Source of the DNA: Pseudosulfitobacter koreensis
GTDB taxonomy: Bacteria; Pseudomonadota; Alphaproteobacteria; Rhodobacterales; Rhodobacteraceae
Direction: 5' to 3'
Length of the DNA: 64,000 nucleotides
Assembly (NCBI RefSeq): GCF_024733015.1
Contig: NZ_JANKJG010000005.1
Location: 62,001 to 126,000, forward strand
The stretch's first letter is position 1; each line of letters opens with the position of its first letter. The notes beneath the pieces were generated by a model, which worked only from the letters and a program-made list of their open reading frames with translations, searched no databases and had not been told where the DNA came from. This document shows, one piece after another, positions 35,962-44,228 of the stretch. The position numbers and the translations under genes are program-made.

Positions 35962-36471
35962 TCATGCTGCGCCATCCGGGGGCATGAACACAAGATCGCT
36001 GACCGGCGCCGCCTGCCCCGCAGCCGTCAGCATCGCGTGCACCTGCCCGCGATGATGCGTCTGGTGGTTGAAGAAATGACTGACGCACAGCCACATGGGC
36101 TGCGTCACGTCCCGCGCTTCTCCGCCGGAATACCACGTCAGATCGCCCGCAAGGTCGATGTTGCGCAAGGCACTGGCCCAGATTGTCAAACGCCCGTCCA
36201 CCTGAAACCGCTCCGCGCTCCAGGCGGCAATCGTGGGGTTTAGTTGCGTGGTATCGCCGCGCGCAGGAACGTCGACGTCGGCACCAAAGCGCGCCAGCCA
36301 CATCCGGTCGCCCCAAAGCAGATGATTGAGCGTGCCGAGGATCGAGCCGAAGAAGGCACCGCGATTCAGATCCAGCGCATCCTTGTCCATCGCGGTGACG
36401 ATCGGCGTCAGTTGCCGGTTCTGCCAGGCGTTGTAACGCGCCATGGTGACGACATAGCCCTTGTCGATCAT
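35962..36471 (-). CDS. DinB-family protein
   Basis: A 169-residue four-helix-bundle protein with the three metal-coordinating histidines of the DinB superfamily: H in NHLLWGD and the pair in HFFNHQTHHRGQ. Starts at ATG 36471 after GGGGAAGG. Members bind a divalent metal and include thiol-dependent S-transferases, but most, like this one, have no known substrate. It faces the divergent membrane-protein gene at 36.76 kb. Confidence 0.85.
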   Translation of the reverse strand: MIDKGYVVTMARYNAWQNRQLTPIVTAMDKDALDLNRGAFFGSILGTLNHLLWGDRMWLARFGADVDVPARGDTTQLNPTIAAWSAERFQVDGRLTIWASALRNIDLAGDLTWYSGGEARDVTQPMWLCVSHFFNHQTHHRGQVHAMLTAAGQAAPVSDLVFMPPDGAA

Positions 36472-36758
36472 CGGCCTTCCCCTTTGCCGTTCTGCGCCCC
36501 GATGCTGGGCCATTCCGCCGGAATCAGCGCCAAAGAGACGCCCTGCAATGCCCCCTCGAGTGTTGTCAGACCTGCGCCGCCAAGACAAAGACATTTGCCG
36601 CGATATTGCGGGACGTCTGGAAATGACCCTACGTCCCCAGCCTGATGCAGCACGGCCACAATGCGACAATCGGTTCACACGGCTGTGAAACTAAACCGCT
36701 CCCAGTTGCGTTACAATTCTGTCATAAACAATTTTCATCCCGAGAGGCGGCCCAGACG

Positions 36759-37430
36759 ATGACCGATGTGCCGATGGAAATCGCACCATCCCGTGTCCGC
36801 ATGCTGTTGCTTGCGGCCGCGACGGAGTTTTTCGGATTGATGGCCCTGCTGATCCTGGTGGTGCTGGTCGTGCGGCTGGACGTGGTGGTCTATGGCGATA
36901 GCATCAGCGAGGCATCGTTCACCGAGGCGCTGCATGTGCTGCTTACCTTTGCCACCGGGCTGATCTTTGTCTGGGGGGCCACGCGTCATGCGCAGGCGCG
37001 GGGCTATCTGGTGCTGGTGGCGACGATGTGCGGGCTGATCGTCATCCGCGAAAACGATTATCTGTTCGACTATGTCTGGCACGGGTTCTGGAAATGGCCA
37101 GCGCTGGCGCTGGGTCTGGCGGGCCTCGCGATTGCACTGCGTCACCGCGACACCCTGGCGATCCCGTTTTTGCAACACTTTCAGACGCGTTCGGGCACGT
37201 TCATGTACTGCGGGTTTTTGCTGCTGGTGGTGTTCAGTCGGCTGTTTGGCACCGGCAGCCTTTGGGAGCCCGTCATGGGCGACGCCTACGATCCCCGGAT
37301 CAAGAACATCGTACAGGAAGGGTTGGAGCTTCTGGGCAGCGGCTTGATCGGCTATGGTGCGATCCTTGGCCTGTTGCAAAACTTCGGCTTGCGGTCTTCG
37401 CCCACGTTCTACGACAACGATGCGCTTTGA
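36759..37430 (+). CDS. Predicted inner-membrane protein, unknown function
   Basis: A 223-residue protein with about six hydrophobic segments (FFGLMALLILVVLVVRLDVVVY, LLTFATGLIFVWGAT, YLVLVATMCGLIVI, WPALALGLAGLAIAL, TFMYCGFLLLVVFSRLF, LLGSGLIGYGAILGLL). ATG 36759 follows GAGAGGCGG. Charged residues ENDYLFDYVWH lie between segments three and four. I do not recognise the family. It is followed by the tmRNA gene. Confidence 0.7.
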   Translation: MTDVPMEIAPSRVRMLLLAAATEFFGLMALLILVVLVVRLDVVVYGDSISEASFTEALHVLLTFATGLIFVWGATRHAQARGYLVLVATMCGLIVIRENDYLFDYVWHGFWKWPALALGLAGLAIALRHRDTLAIPFLQHFQTRSGTFMYCGFLLLVVFSRLFGTGSLWEPVMGDAYDPRIKNIVQEGLELLGSGLIGYGAILGLLQNFGLRSSPTFYDNDAL

Positions 37431-37542
37431 GCGCATCGGGTGTTTGATGAGGATGAACACATCCACTTTATACAATTTGAATCAAGTGGTTGTGGGACGA
37501 AGCTCACTTGGAAAAATGTGAAAATCCGTCTCGCCATCCCCC

Positions 37543-37571
37543 TTGCAACCAAAGAGCACCCATCCTATATT
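37543..37571 (+). promoter_or_regulatory. Sigma70-type promoter of ssrA
   Basis: TTGCAA (37543-37548), a 17-base spacer and TATATT (37566-37571) form a near-consensus housekeeping promoter. It sits just upstream of the tmRNA acceptor piece, giving a start about 37578. Confidence 0.8.
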
Positions 37572-37577
37572 CAGGGT

Positions 37578-37905
37578 GTCCTTCGGGACTATGGACATAA
37601 ACGCGCTCGTAATAAGCGGATCGGACCCGGGGGCGGTACCCGGCGTCTCCACCAAACATCCTTCATTTGGGGATCATGGGGACGAAATAGGATCGACGAA
37701 CGTCTAAAGGGGTTATGCTTTGTCTCGGCTGTCTGCCACCGTTATCGGCGAAAACTGTACAATTGCAAATGACAATCGTGCTCCGATGGCAGTTGCAGCG
37801 TAAGCTGTAACTATACATCGAAACTTAAGTCCTTGCGCTTAGCAGTGTAAGGCGGGGTTCGCAGGCACCTGGCAACAGAAGCCTGCACTTACCCCACATT
37901 CCCGG
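37578..37905 (+). ncRNA. ssrA: tmRNA, circularly permuted two-piece alphaproteobacterial type
   Basis: Rescues stalled ribosomes and tags their products. In DNA order the acceptor piece comes first, ending CGGCGTCTCCACCA at 37654, with a T-arm stem CCGGG/CCCGG. A 23-base intervening segment follows, then the coding piece begins GGGGACG at 37678. Its seven bases pair with CGTCTCC of the acceptor piece (one G-U), closing the tRNA-like domain. The tag frame at 37765-37803 encodes ANDNRAPMAVAA-stop. The 3' end near 37905 is estimated from the last hairpin (GCAGGC...GCCTGC); processing sites are inferred. sspB, whose product delivers tagged proteins to ClpXP, is 1.5 kb downstream. Confidence 0.93.
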
Positions 37906-38025
37906 CTTAATTTCCATGTCCCGTCTTCCATTCCCGCTCGCGGTTGACACATGCGCGCCGCGTGGTCACTGATTGCGCCAACGGGAACCCGCGCCACCGG
38001 TGCGCCCTGAGCAAGGACCGCCGCC

Positions 38026-39282
38026 GTGTCGACCCTCTCAACACGCCCCGTCAGCCTGGCCGAGATGCTCCGCACCTTCGGGCGTATCGGCCTGCTGAGC
38101 TTTGGCGGTCCGGCTGCGCAGATCGCGCTGATGCACAGCGAACTGGTCGATCGCCGCAAATGGCTGAGCGAGCAGGAGTTCCTGCGCGCCCTTTCCCTGT
38201 GCATGCTGCTGCCCGGACCCGAGGCGATGCAGCTGGCCACCTATGCAGGCTGGAAATTGCGCGGCGTCGCCGGGGGTCTGCTGGGCGGTCTGCTGTTCGT
38301 GGTGCCCGGAGCGGTCGTAATCATGGTACTGGCGCTGGGCTATGTGCAGTTCGGCGCGCTGCCGCTGGTGCAGGCGGCGTTCCTGGGCGTCAAGGCGGCG
38401 GTGATCGTGGTCGTGGTGCAGGCGCTGATGCGCGTGAGTTCCAAGGCATTGCAAGGACCCGTCGCATGGATGCTGGCGGGGCTTGCGTTTCTGGGGCTCT
38501 TTGCCTTTGGCGTGCCCTATCCGCTGTTGATCCTGGCTGCGGGGCTTTTCGGGGCATGGCGCGCGCGGGCCGAGACGGCACAACCGGTTCTCGCAGCCAC
38601 CAGTCGCCCGCTGCAAACCATTGCCCTCTGGGGCACGCTTTGGGCTGCACCGCTGCTGCTGGTCTGGGCGCTGGACCAATCGTTCCTGCTGCAACTGGGG
38701 CTGTTTTTCTCGAAACTCGCGGTTGTGACCTTTGGCGGGGCCTATGCTGTGCTGGCCTATATGACGCAGACCGTGGTGCAGGATTTCGGCTGGATCACCA
38801 CCGGCCAGATGATCGACGCGCTGGGGCTGGCTGAAACCACGCCGGGGCCGCTGATTCTGGTGACTGAATTCGTGGCCCTGCTGGCGGGCTTTGCGCAGGG
38901 TGGCATCGCCATGGCGATCCTTGCAGGGCTGCTGGCGCTCTGGGTCACATTCACACCTTGTTTTCTGTGGATTTTCCTGGCTGGTCCCTATCTTGACAGC
39001 CTGTCTGCCCGCCCGCGCCTTGCCGGTGCACTGCGCGCGATCACCGCCGCGGTGGTGGGCGTGATCCTGAACCTGTCGGTCTGGTTCGCACTGCATGTGC
39101 TTTTTGGAACCGTGAACACACTTGGCGTGATGCCCCTGCCCGACCTTGCCACGCTGGATCTGCGGGCGCTGTTGCTGACGGTGCTGGCGGCGGCGCTGCT
39201 TCTGGGCGCGCGTGCGGGCTTGCCCCTGACACTGGCGTTGACGGCAACCGCCGGACTGCTTGCCGGGATGATCGTCGGATAA
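38026..39282 (+). CDS. chrA: Chromate transporter ChrA
   Basis: Bidomain CHR-family inner-membrane exporter of 418 residues; exports chromate, conferring resistance. The N-terminal CHR motif reads GRIGLLSFGGPAAQIALMH with SLCMLLPGPEAMQLATYAGWK; the second domain carries AVVTFGGAYAVLAYMTQ and GLAETTPGPLILVTEFV. About ten membrane segments. The start is GTG 38026 after AAGGA. It lies between ssrA and sspB, with no regulator visible alongside. Confidence 0.9.
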   Translation: MSTLSTRPVSLAEMLRTFGRIGLLSFGGPAAQIALMHSELVDRRKWLSEQEFLRALSLCMLLPGPEAMQLATYAGWKLRGVAGGLLGGLLFVVPGAVVIMVLALGYVQFGALPLVQAAFLGVKAAVIVVVVQALMRVSSKALQGPVAWMLAGLAFLGLFAFGVPYPLLILAAGLFGAWRARAETAQPVLAATSRPLQTIALWGTLWAAPLLLVWALDQSFLLQLGLFFSKLAVVTFGGAYAVLAYMTQTVVQDFGWITTGQMIDALGLAETTPGPLILVTEFVALLAGFAQGGIAMAILAGLLALWVTFTPCFLWIFLAGPYLDSLSARPRLAGALRAITAAVVGVILNLSVWFALHVLFGTVNTLGVMPLPDLATLDLRALLLTVLAAALLLGARAGLPLTLALTATAGLLAGMIVG

Positions 39283-39360
39283 TACTGGACACCCCTTTCG
39301 CTTGGTCGCAAAACTTATATGATCGACCTCAACGAAATTCAGGGGCTTAGAGACACGCGC

Positions 39361-39882
39361 ATGGGCCGCAACATTGACTATGGCAATTTGATGCATGACG
39401 CGATGCGGGGTTTGATCCGTAAGGTCCTGCAGGACGTGGCGGACAACGGTTTGCCCGGAGCGCATCATTTTTTCATCACCTTCGACACCAGCCACCCCGA
39501 TGCGGAGCTGGCCGATTGGCTCTCTGACCGTTATCCCGGCGAGATGACGGTGGTGATGCAGCATTGGTACGACAAGCTGGAAGTGACCGACGACGGCTTT
39601 TCGATCACGCTAAACTTCGGCGATGCGCCAGAGCCGCTGTATATCCCCTATGACGCGATCAAGACCTTTGTAGACCCGTCGGTAGAATTCGGTCTGCGTT
39701 TCGAAAGCCAGGATGCACCCGAAGGCGAAGATACGGGCAGTGCGGACAAGGCCAAGGCCGACAAGGACAAGCACGAGGTCGTGCCAGCGCCGGTCGAGCA
39801 CACGGACCACACCGACGCCAAGAAAAAACCCGGCAAGAAGGACGCCGAGGTGGTCTCGCTGGACAGTTTCCGCAAGCAGTAA
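39361..39882 (+). CDS. sspB: Alpha-type SspB, ClpXP adaptor for ssrA-tagged proteins
   Basis: Dimeric adaptor that binds ssrA-tagged substrates and tethers them to ClpX. The 173-residue protein opens GRNIDYGNLMHDAMRGLI, then HHFFITFDTSHPDAELADWL, MTVVMQHWYDKLEV and DGFSITLNFGDAPEPLYIPYDAI, all typical of SspB. A charged linker rich in Lys, Asp and Glu leads to the C-terminal ClpX-binding tail VVSLDSFRKQ. I chose ATG 39361 to fit the family; ATG 39319 in frame upstream is possible. Confidence 0.9.
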   Translation: MGRNIDYGNLMHDAMRGLIRKVLQDVADNGLPGAHHFFITFDTSHPDAELADWLSDRYPGEMTVVMQHWYDKLEVTDDGFSITLNFGDAPEPLYIPYDAIKTFVDPSVEFGLRFESQDAPEGEDTGSADKAKADKDKHEVVPAPVEHTDHTDAKKKPGKKDAEVVSLDSFRKQ

Positions 39883-39915
39883 CTCTTGCGCTGATACCGC
39901 CGAAAGTCGCGCCCC

Positions 39916-40344
39916 ATGCCGACCGCCCCCACACTTGCCGCACTGGCCGTCGTGATCCGTGACGATCATGTGCTGCTGGTCCAGCGCCGGAACGAACCCG
40001 ACGCGGGGCTATGGGGGTTTCCCGGTGGGCATGTGGACCTGGGCGAAACCGCGCTGGACGCAGCGGTGCGCGAATTGGCCGAGGAAACCGGCGTGCGCGC
40101 CCGCGCCCTGCGGTATCTGACCAACATCGACGTGATCGTGCACGGGCCGGATGGCACGCTGCGCCACCATTTCCTGCTGGCTGTCGTGCTCTGCGCCTAT
40201 CCGGAGGGCGATCCGGTCGCGGCTGACGATGCCCTTGCCGCCGAATGGGTGCCGGTGATGGACGTGATGCGCAACCGGCTGGCATGCAGTCGGCATGTGG
40301 ACGACGTGGTTGCCGCCGCGGTTGAGGCGCTTGCGCGGGCCTGA
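39916..40344 (+). CDS. NUDIX hydrolase
   Basis: A 142-residue single-domain pyrophosphohydrolase. The NUDIX box is GHVDLGETALDAAVRELAEETGV (G-x5-E-x7-REL-EE-GV) near residue 37; an N-terminal beta strand ALAVVIRDDHVLLVQRR precedes it. The small size fits dGTP or ADP-ribose-type house-cleaning enzymes; substrate cannot be told. Ends 3 bp before the convergent stop of the next gene. Confidence 0.9.
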   Translation: MPTAPTLAALAVVIRDDHVLLVQRRNEPDAGLWGFPGGHVDLGETALDAAVRELAEETGVRARALRYLTNIDVIVHGPDGTLRHHFLLAVVLCAYPEGDPVAADDALAAEWVPVMDVMRNRLACSRHVDDVVAAAVEALARA

Positions 40345-40347
40345 GAG

Positions 40348-40926
40348 CTATTGCCGCCGCAACACCGTGCTGACCGACCGCATCGGCACGCCATTGCGCA
40401 ATCGCTGAAACTCAAGCCGCAGGCCCTCGTCCACCAACGTGCGGTCGAACTGCTGGATTTCATATCCGCCCTCGTCCGTCACGAAGAGCGAATAGATCGA
40501 CAGCGTGTCTCCCGCCAGCCGCGCCCACACGTAGGGCTCCCCCTCCATCGGGTCCAGTTGCACATCGTGGCCAAAGACGTTCCGGCCCATCGCGGCGGCG
40601 AATATCCCGTCGCGCGCACTGGGCACGAAACGGATGGTATAGGCTTTCGACTTTTCCCGACCGTCATCGCGGGTGCGGGTCGACGACCAGCGCACGCTGA
40701 ACCCCTTTTCCGTCGCGCCGATCTCGACGCTCATGTCGCGCGTCTGCACCGTGCCGTCGGCAGACAGCACATCGGCGGCGCCTTCGTAGGTGCCCACGAA
40801 GGGGCGGATGTCGGCATGTCCGGGCAACGTGAAGAGCAGCAGCAACAGGACTGTCAGCGAAAGGCGCAGACAGGGCGCGGCCTGTGACCGGCTGAATGAC
40901 CTTGTGGCGGCAATGGATCGGATCAT
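40348..40926 (-). CDS. Secreted protein of unknown function
   Basis: A 192-residue protein with an N-terminal signal sequence (a basic start, then LSLTVLLLLLFTLPGHA). The mature part is mostly beta strands with a repeated pattern of charged loops (FVGTYEGAADVLSADGTVQ, KGFSVRWSSTRTRDDG, AYTIRFVPSA), resembling small lipocalin-like or DUF1579-type beta-barrels; this is by eye only. ATG 40926 follows GAAGGGA. Convergent with the NUDIX gene. Confidence 0.55.
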   Translation of the reverse strand: MIRSIAATRSFSRSQAAPCLRLSLTVLLLLLFTLPGHADIRPFVGTYEGAADVLSADGTVQTRDMSVEIGATEKGFSVRWSSTRTRDDGREKSKAYTIRFVPSARDGIFAAAMGRNVFGHDVQLDPMEGEPYVWARLAGDTLSIYSLFVTDEGGYEIQQFDRTLVDEGLRLEFQRLRNGVPMRSVSTVLRRQ

Positions 40927-41151
40927 GACATATCCCTTCGGCGCTGACTTCGCGATGATGCGACGCCTCTTTATGGCATATAGGGGCCGCTCGGGGCAGT
41001 GCCATCCGCAAAAGCGATCTTGCAATACAAAGACCCCGTTTCGCCGAGCGCGAGGGGGCAAGTCACGCGCTAACAGCGCCATTGCCCAATTGCGCCGGCA
41101 CCGTCATGGCGATACACCCTGCGTGACATTTCACAAGCCCGGAGCCCATTC

Positions 41152-42543
41152 ATGTCCCATACCCGCACCGAAACCGACAGCTTCGGCCCTCTCGAAGTCC
41201 CTTCGGACAAGTACTGGGGCGCGCAGACGCAACGCTCGATCATCAACTTCCCCATCGGTTGGGAAAAGCAGCCCATAGCCATCGTGCGCGCATTGGGTGT
41301 GATCAAGAAGGCCTGCGCTGCGGTCAATCTGGAATTCGGTGATCTGGATGCAGACCTGGCCCCCGCCATCAAAGAAGCTGCCCAAGAGGTGATCGACGGC
41401 AAGTTCGACGACAACTTTCCGCTGGTCGTCTGGCAGACAGGATCGGGCACGCAGTCGAACATGAACGCCAACGAAGTGATTTCGAACCGCGCGATCGAGA
41501 TCATGGGCGGCGAGATGGGATCGAAAACCCCCGTCCACCCCAACGATCACTGCAACATGGGTCAGTCGTCGAACGACACATTCCCCACCGCGATGCACGT
41601 GGCCATCGGCATGGTTGCCCGCGACACGCTGCTGCCCGGTCTGCGCAAGCTGCACGGCGCTCTGGAGGCCAAATCGAACGAGTTCAAGGACATCATCAAG
41701 ATCGGCCGCACCCACACCCAGGACGCGACGCCGCTGACGCTGGGCCAGGAATTTGGCGGTTATGCCCATCAGGTCGCCAAGGGCATCGCACGGGTCGAGG
41801 CCTGCCTGCCCGACATCTACGAGCTGGCGCAGGGCGGCACCGCCGTGGGCACAGGCCTGAACACCCGCAAGGGCTTTGCCGAGAAGGTCGCAGCCGAGAT
41901 TGCCGAGATCACCGACCTGCCCTTCGTGACCGCGCCCAACAAGTTCGAGGCGCTGGCCGCCCATGACGCGATGGTCATGTTCTCGGGCGCGCTGAAAACC
42001 GTGGCGGCGTCGCTGTTCAAGATCGCCAACGACATGCGCCTCTTGGGCTCTGGTCCGCGCTCGGGTCTGGGCGAGTTGATCCTGCCCGAAAACGAGCCGG
42101 GATCATCGATCATGCCGGGCAAGGTGAACCCCACCCAGGCCGAGGCGCTGACGATGGTCTGCGCGCACGTGATGGGCAACGACGCCGCCGTGGGCTTTGC
42201 CGGATCGCAGGGCCATTTCGAGCTGAACGTCTACAACCCGATGATGAGCTACAACGTGATCCAATCAATGCAACTGCTGGGCGACGCGGCGGGCAGCTTT
42301 ACCGACAACATGGTCGTCGGTACGCAGGCGAACATCGCGCGGATCGACAAGCTGATGAAGGAATCGCTGATGCTGGTCACGGCACTGGCCCCCACCATCG
42401 GCTATGACAACGCCACCAAGGTCGCCAAGACCGCGCACAAGAACGGCACGACCCTGAAGGAAGAGGCGATTGCGCTCGGCTTTGTCGACGCCGAGGAATT
42501 CGACCGCGTCGTGCGCCCTGAAAACATGATCGGGCCGAAGTAA
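41152..42543 (+). CDS. fumC: Class II fumarate hydratase FumC
   Basis: TCA-cycle enzyme hydrating fumarate to L-malate; oxygen-stable, homotetrameric, iron-free. The 463-residue protein has [11 protein letters not shown] near residue 140, the site-A motif [13 protein letters not shown], and the family signature [17 protein letters not shown] near residue 320. Length matches E. coli FumC (467). It starts 5-7 bases after a weak ribosome-binding site and is followed 4 bp later by three small genes, probably one transcript. Confidence 0.96.
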   Translation: MSHTRTETDSFGPLEVPSDKYWGAQTQRSIINFPIGWEKQPIAIVRALGVIKKACAAVNLEFGDLDADLAPAIKEAAQEVIDGKFDDNFPLVVWQTGSGTQSNMNANEVISNRAIEIMGGEMGSKTPVHPNDHCNMGQSSNDTFPTAMHVAIGMVARDTLLPGLRKLHGALEAKSNEFKDIIKIGRTHTQDATPLTLGQEFGGYAHQVAKGIARVEACLPDIYELAQGGTAVGTGLNTRKGFAEKVAAEIAEITDLPFVTAPNKFEALAAHDAMVMFSGALKTVAASLFKIANDMRLLGSGPRSGLGELILPENEPGSSIMPGKVNPTQAEALTMVCAHVMGNDAAVGFAGSQGHFELNVYNPMMSYNVIQSMQLLGDAAGSFTDNMVVGTQANIARIDKLMKESLMLVTALAPTIGYDNATKVAKTAHKNGTTLKEEAIALGFVDAEEFDRVVRPENMIGPK

Positions 42544-42547
42544 GCCC

Positions 42548-42724
42548 ATGGTCACGCCGGTGAACCTGAACAAGGCCCGCAAGGCCAAGGCCCGCGCCGA
42601 GAAATCGGCGCAGGCCGACGCGAATGCGGTGAAATTCGGGCGCACCAAGGCTGAAAAAGAAAGCGTGCGCAAAGAAGCCGACAGGGCAATGCGCGCGCTC
42701 GACAATCACAAGCGCGACAGATGA
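42548..42724 (+). CDS. DUF4169-like small basic protein
   Basis: A 58-residue, Lys/Arg/Ala-rich helical protein (MVTPVNLNKARKAKARAEKS, then FGRTKAEKESVRKEADRAM). Too short to be obvious but starts 4 bp after fumC, overlaps the next gene by 4 bp, and resembles the DUF4169 family of Rhodobacterales found beside fumC. A nucleic-acid- or ribosome-associated role would fit the composition; unproven. Confidence 0.8.
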   Translation: MVTPVNLNKARKAKARAEKSAQADANAVKFGRTKAEKESVRKEADRAMRALDNHKRDR

Positions 42725-42939
42725 GCGGGAGGCCGGTCAAACGGTCGCTGACGCTGCACGGGCACCGCACGTCGGTCTCGCTGGAGGATGCGTTCTGGCG
42801 CGCGTTTCGGGATATCGCCGCCGCGCGCGGTCTGCCGATCAATGCGCTGGCAGCCGAGATCGACGATGCGCGCGACCCCGATGTGGGGCTGGCCTCGTCG
42901 ATCCGGTTGTTTGTGTTTCGCGAATTAACGGGCCGTTAA
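42721..42939 (+). CDS. Ribbon-helix-helix domain protein
   Basis: A 72-residue protein with an arc-type strand (KRSLTLHGHRTSVSLE) followed by two helices (DAFWRAFRDIAAARGLPINALAAEI), as in the RHH_4 family of small DNA-binding proteins. Starts in a 4-bp ATGA overlap with the DUF4169 gene. A CtrA box lies across its stop codon. Target genes unknown; autoregulation of the small operon is possible. Confidence 0.85.
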   Translation: MSGRPVKRSLTLHGHRTSVSLEDAFWRAFRDIAAARGLPINALAAEIDDARDPDVGLASSIRLFVFRELTGR

Positions 42940-42940
42940 C
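42925..42940. promoter_or_regulatory. Perfect CtrA box upstream of a small gene
   Basis: TTAA-CGGGCCG-TTAAC exactly fits the TTAA-N7-TTAA consensus for CtrA and is itself nearly palindromic. It overlaps the end of the RHH gene and lies 23 bp upstream of the 78-residue gene at 42963. Confidence 0.55.
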
Positions 42941-42962
42941 CGTGATCTGATGATCTGGCGCA

Positions 42963-43199
42963 ATGTCAGAGTTTTCACCCCACGGGCCGTTCAGCCCCGA
43001 GCGCTATATGCTTGAGATTTTCAGCGCCAAGGCCGCCCGTCAGGGTGCGGTCGTGCGTCGGAAAATTCGGGACATCGAACGCTATGTGGGACGCGATGCG
43101 TTTTTGCGCGAAGTGCAGCGTCGCGGGTATGGCGTGATCGAAAACGCGGGCCAGTTCATTATCTTTTGCAATCAGGAACCGATCCGCGTTCTGCTGTGA
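42963..43199 (+). CDS. Small conserved-looking hypothetical protein (78 aa)
   Basis: A 78-residue protein, MSEFSPHGPFSPERYMLEIF, followed by a basic middle (AARQGAVVRRKIRDIERYVG) and a beta-rich end (YGVIENAGQFIIFCNQEPIRVLL). Neighbouring small genes and the CtrA box directly upstream suggest it is real and possibly separately promoted. I do not recognise a functional family. It ends before a 22-bp palindrome shared with the convergent aldolase gene. Confidence 0.7.
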   Translation: MSEFSPHGPFSPERYMLEIFSAKAARQGAVVRRKIRDIERYVGRDAFLREVQRRGYGVIENAGQFIIFCNQEPIRVLL

Positions 43200-43226
43200 C
43201 TGTTTTTCATTCTGAAAAACCCTGTC

Positions 43227-43248
43227 GGGAAATGCCGCGGCATTTCCC
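43227..43248. terminator. Perfect 22-bp palindrome between convergent genes
   Basis: GGGAAATGCC and GGCATTTCCC flank a central GC with no mismatch. It lies between the stops of the small gene (plus) and the aldolase (minus) and probably ends both transcripts. Confidence 0.75.
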
Positions 43249-43253
43249 ATTTC

Positions 43254-44144
43254 TCAGATCGACGCGCGGTAGATCTTGTCGATGTTCGCCCCCAGTGCGG
43301 CGTTGAATTCGGCGTCGGTCATCGCCCGCTGCAACCCTTCTGTCAGCGCACGGCTGAAGCTTGCGATCATCTTGCTGTTCTTGGCCAACTTTTCGCAGGC
43401 CTCGTCGGTGCTGTAGCCCCCCGACAGCGCCACGACACGAACGACGCGCGCATGATCCGCCAGATCGTCATAGAGACCTGCGACGTTCGGAATGGTCAGT
43501 TTCAGCATCACATCGTCGCCATCCGCCAGCGTGTCCAGATGTTTCTGGATCGCCGCTTTCAGCAACTCTTCGGCCTCTGCCTTGGTGTCCGAATGGATGT
43601 TCACCTCGGGCTCGATGATCGGCACCAGACCGGCGGCGATGACCTGACGCGCCACCTCGAACTGCTGGGCGACGACCTTTTCAATCCCTTCGGCATCGGC
43701 GGTGTTGATGACCGAGCGTTCCTTGGTGCCATAGATCCCGGCCTTGGCTGCCGTTTGCAATGTGGCATCCAGATCGGGCATCGGCTTCATCAGCTGCACG
43801 CCGTGTGCTTCGTCCTCCAGACCCTTGTCGATCTTCAGGAACGGCACGACATTGCAGTTTTCCCAAAGATAATCGGGCACTTTCTTGCCGTCTATGCTCT
43901 CGTGCATCGTGCGCTCGAACAGGATCGCGCCAATCACCTTCTTGCCGCTGAAGTCGTCCGCCAGAATGATCCGCTCACGCATCTTCTGGATTTCACCGAA
44001 CATCTCATCTTCGGTGTCATAGTCGTTGGAGTCCACGCCATAGAGCCCCAGCGCCTTGGGCGTCGAGCCGCCCGATTGGTCCAATGCGGCGATAAATCCC
44101 GCGCCGCTGTGCATCTGCGCGTGTTGGTCTGAGGTCTTGGACAT
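43254..44144 (-). CDS. Class I fructose-bisphosphate aldolase
   Basis: Glycolytic/gluconeogenic Schiff-base aldolase, 296 residues, without metal. The FIAALDQSGGSTPKAL start, GAILFERTM, LKIDKGLEDEAHGVQLM and the region LVPIIEPEVNIHSDTK are class I aldolase features; the Schiff-base lysine is probably in MLKLTIPN. ATG 44144 follows CGGAG. It is more like the bacterial short class I form than vertebrate aldolase (about 360 residues). No adjacent glycolysis genes. Confidence 0.9.
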   Translation of the reverse strand: MSKTSDQHAQMHSGAGFIAALDQSGGSTPKALGLYGVDSNDYDTEDEMFGEIQKMRERIILADDFSGKKVIGAILFERTMHESIDGKKVPDYLWENCNVVPFLKIDKGLEDEAHGVQLMKPMPDLDATLQTAAKAGIYGTKERSVINTADAEGIEKVVAQQFEVARQVIAAGLVPIIEPEVNIHSDTKAEAEELLKAAIQKHLDTLADGDDVMLKLTIPNVAGLYDDLADHARVVRVVALSGGYSTDEACEKLAKNSKMIASFSRALTEGLQRAMTDAEFNAALGANIDKIYRASI

Positions 44145-44228
44145 GGAAATCTCCGAGGTTCATTTGATTCTTTGAACGGTGTTACCGCATCTTGGCGCGG
44201 CATAAAAATTGATAGCGCAAACAAGGTG

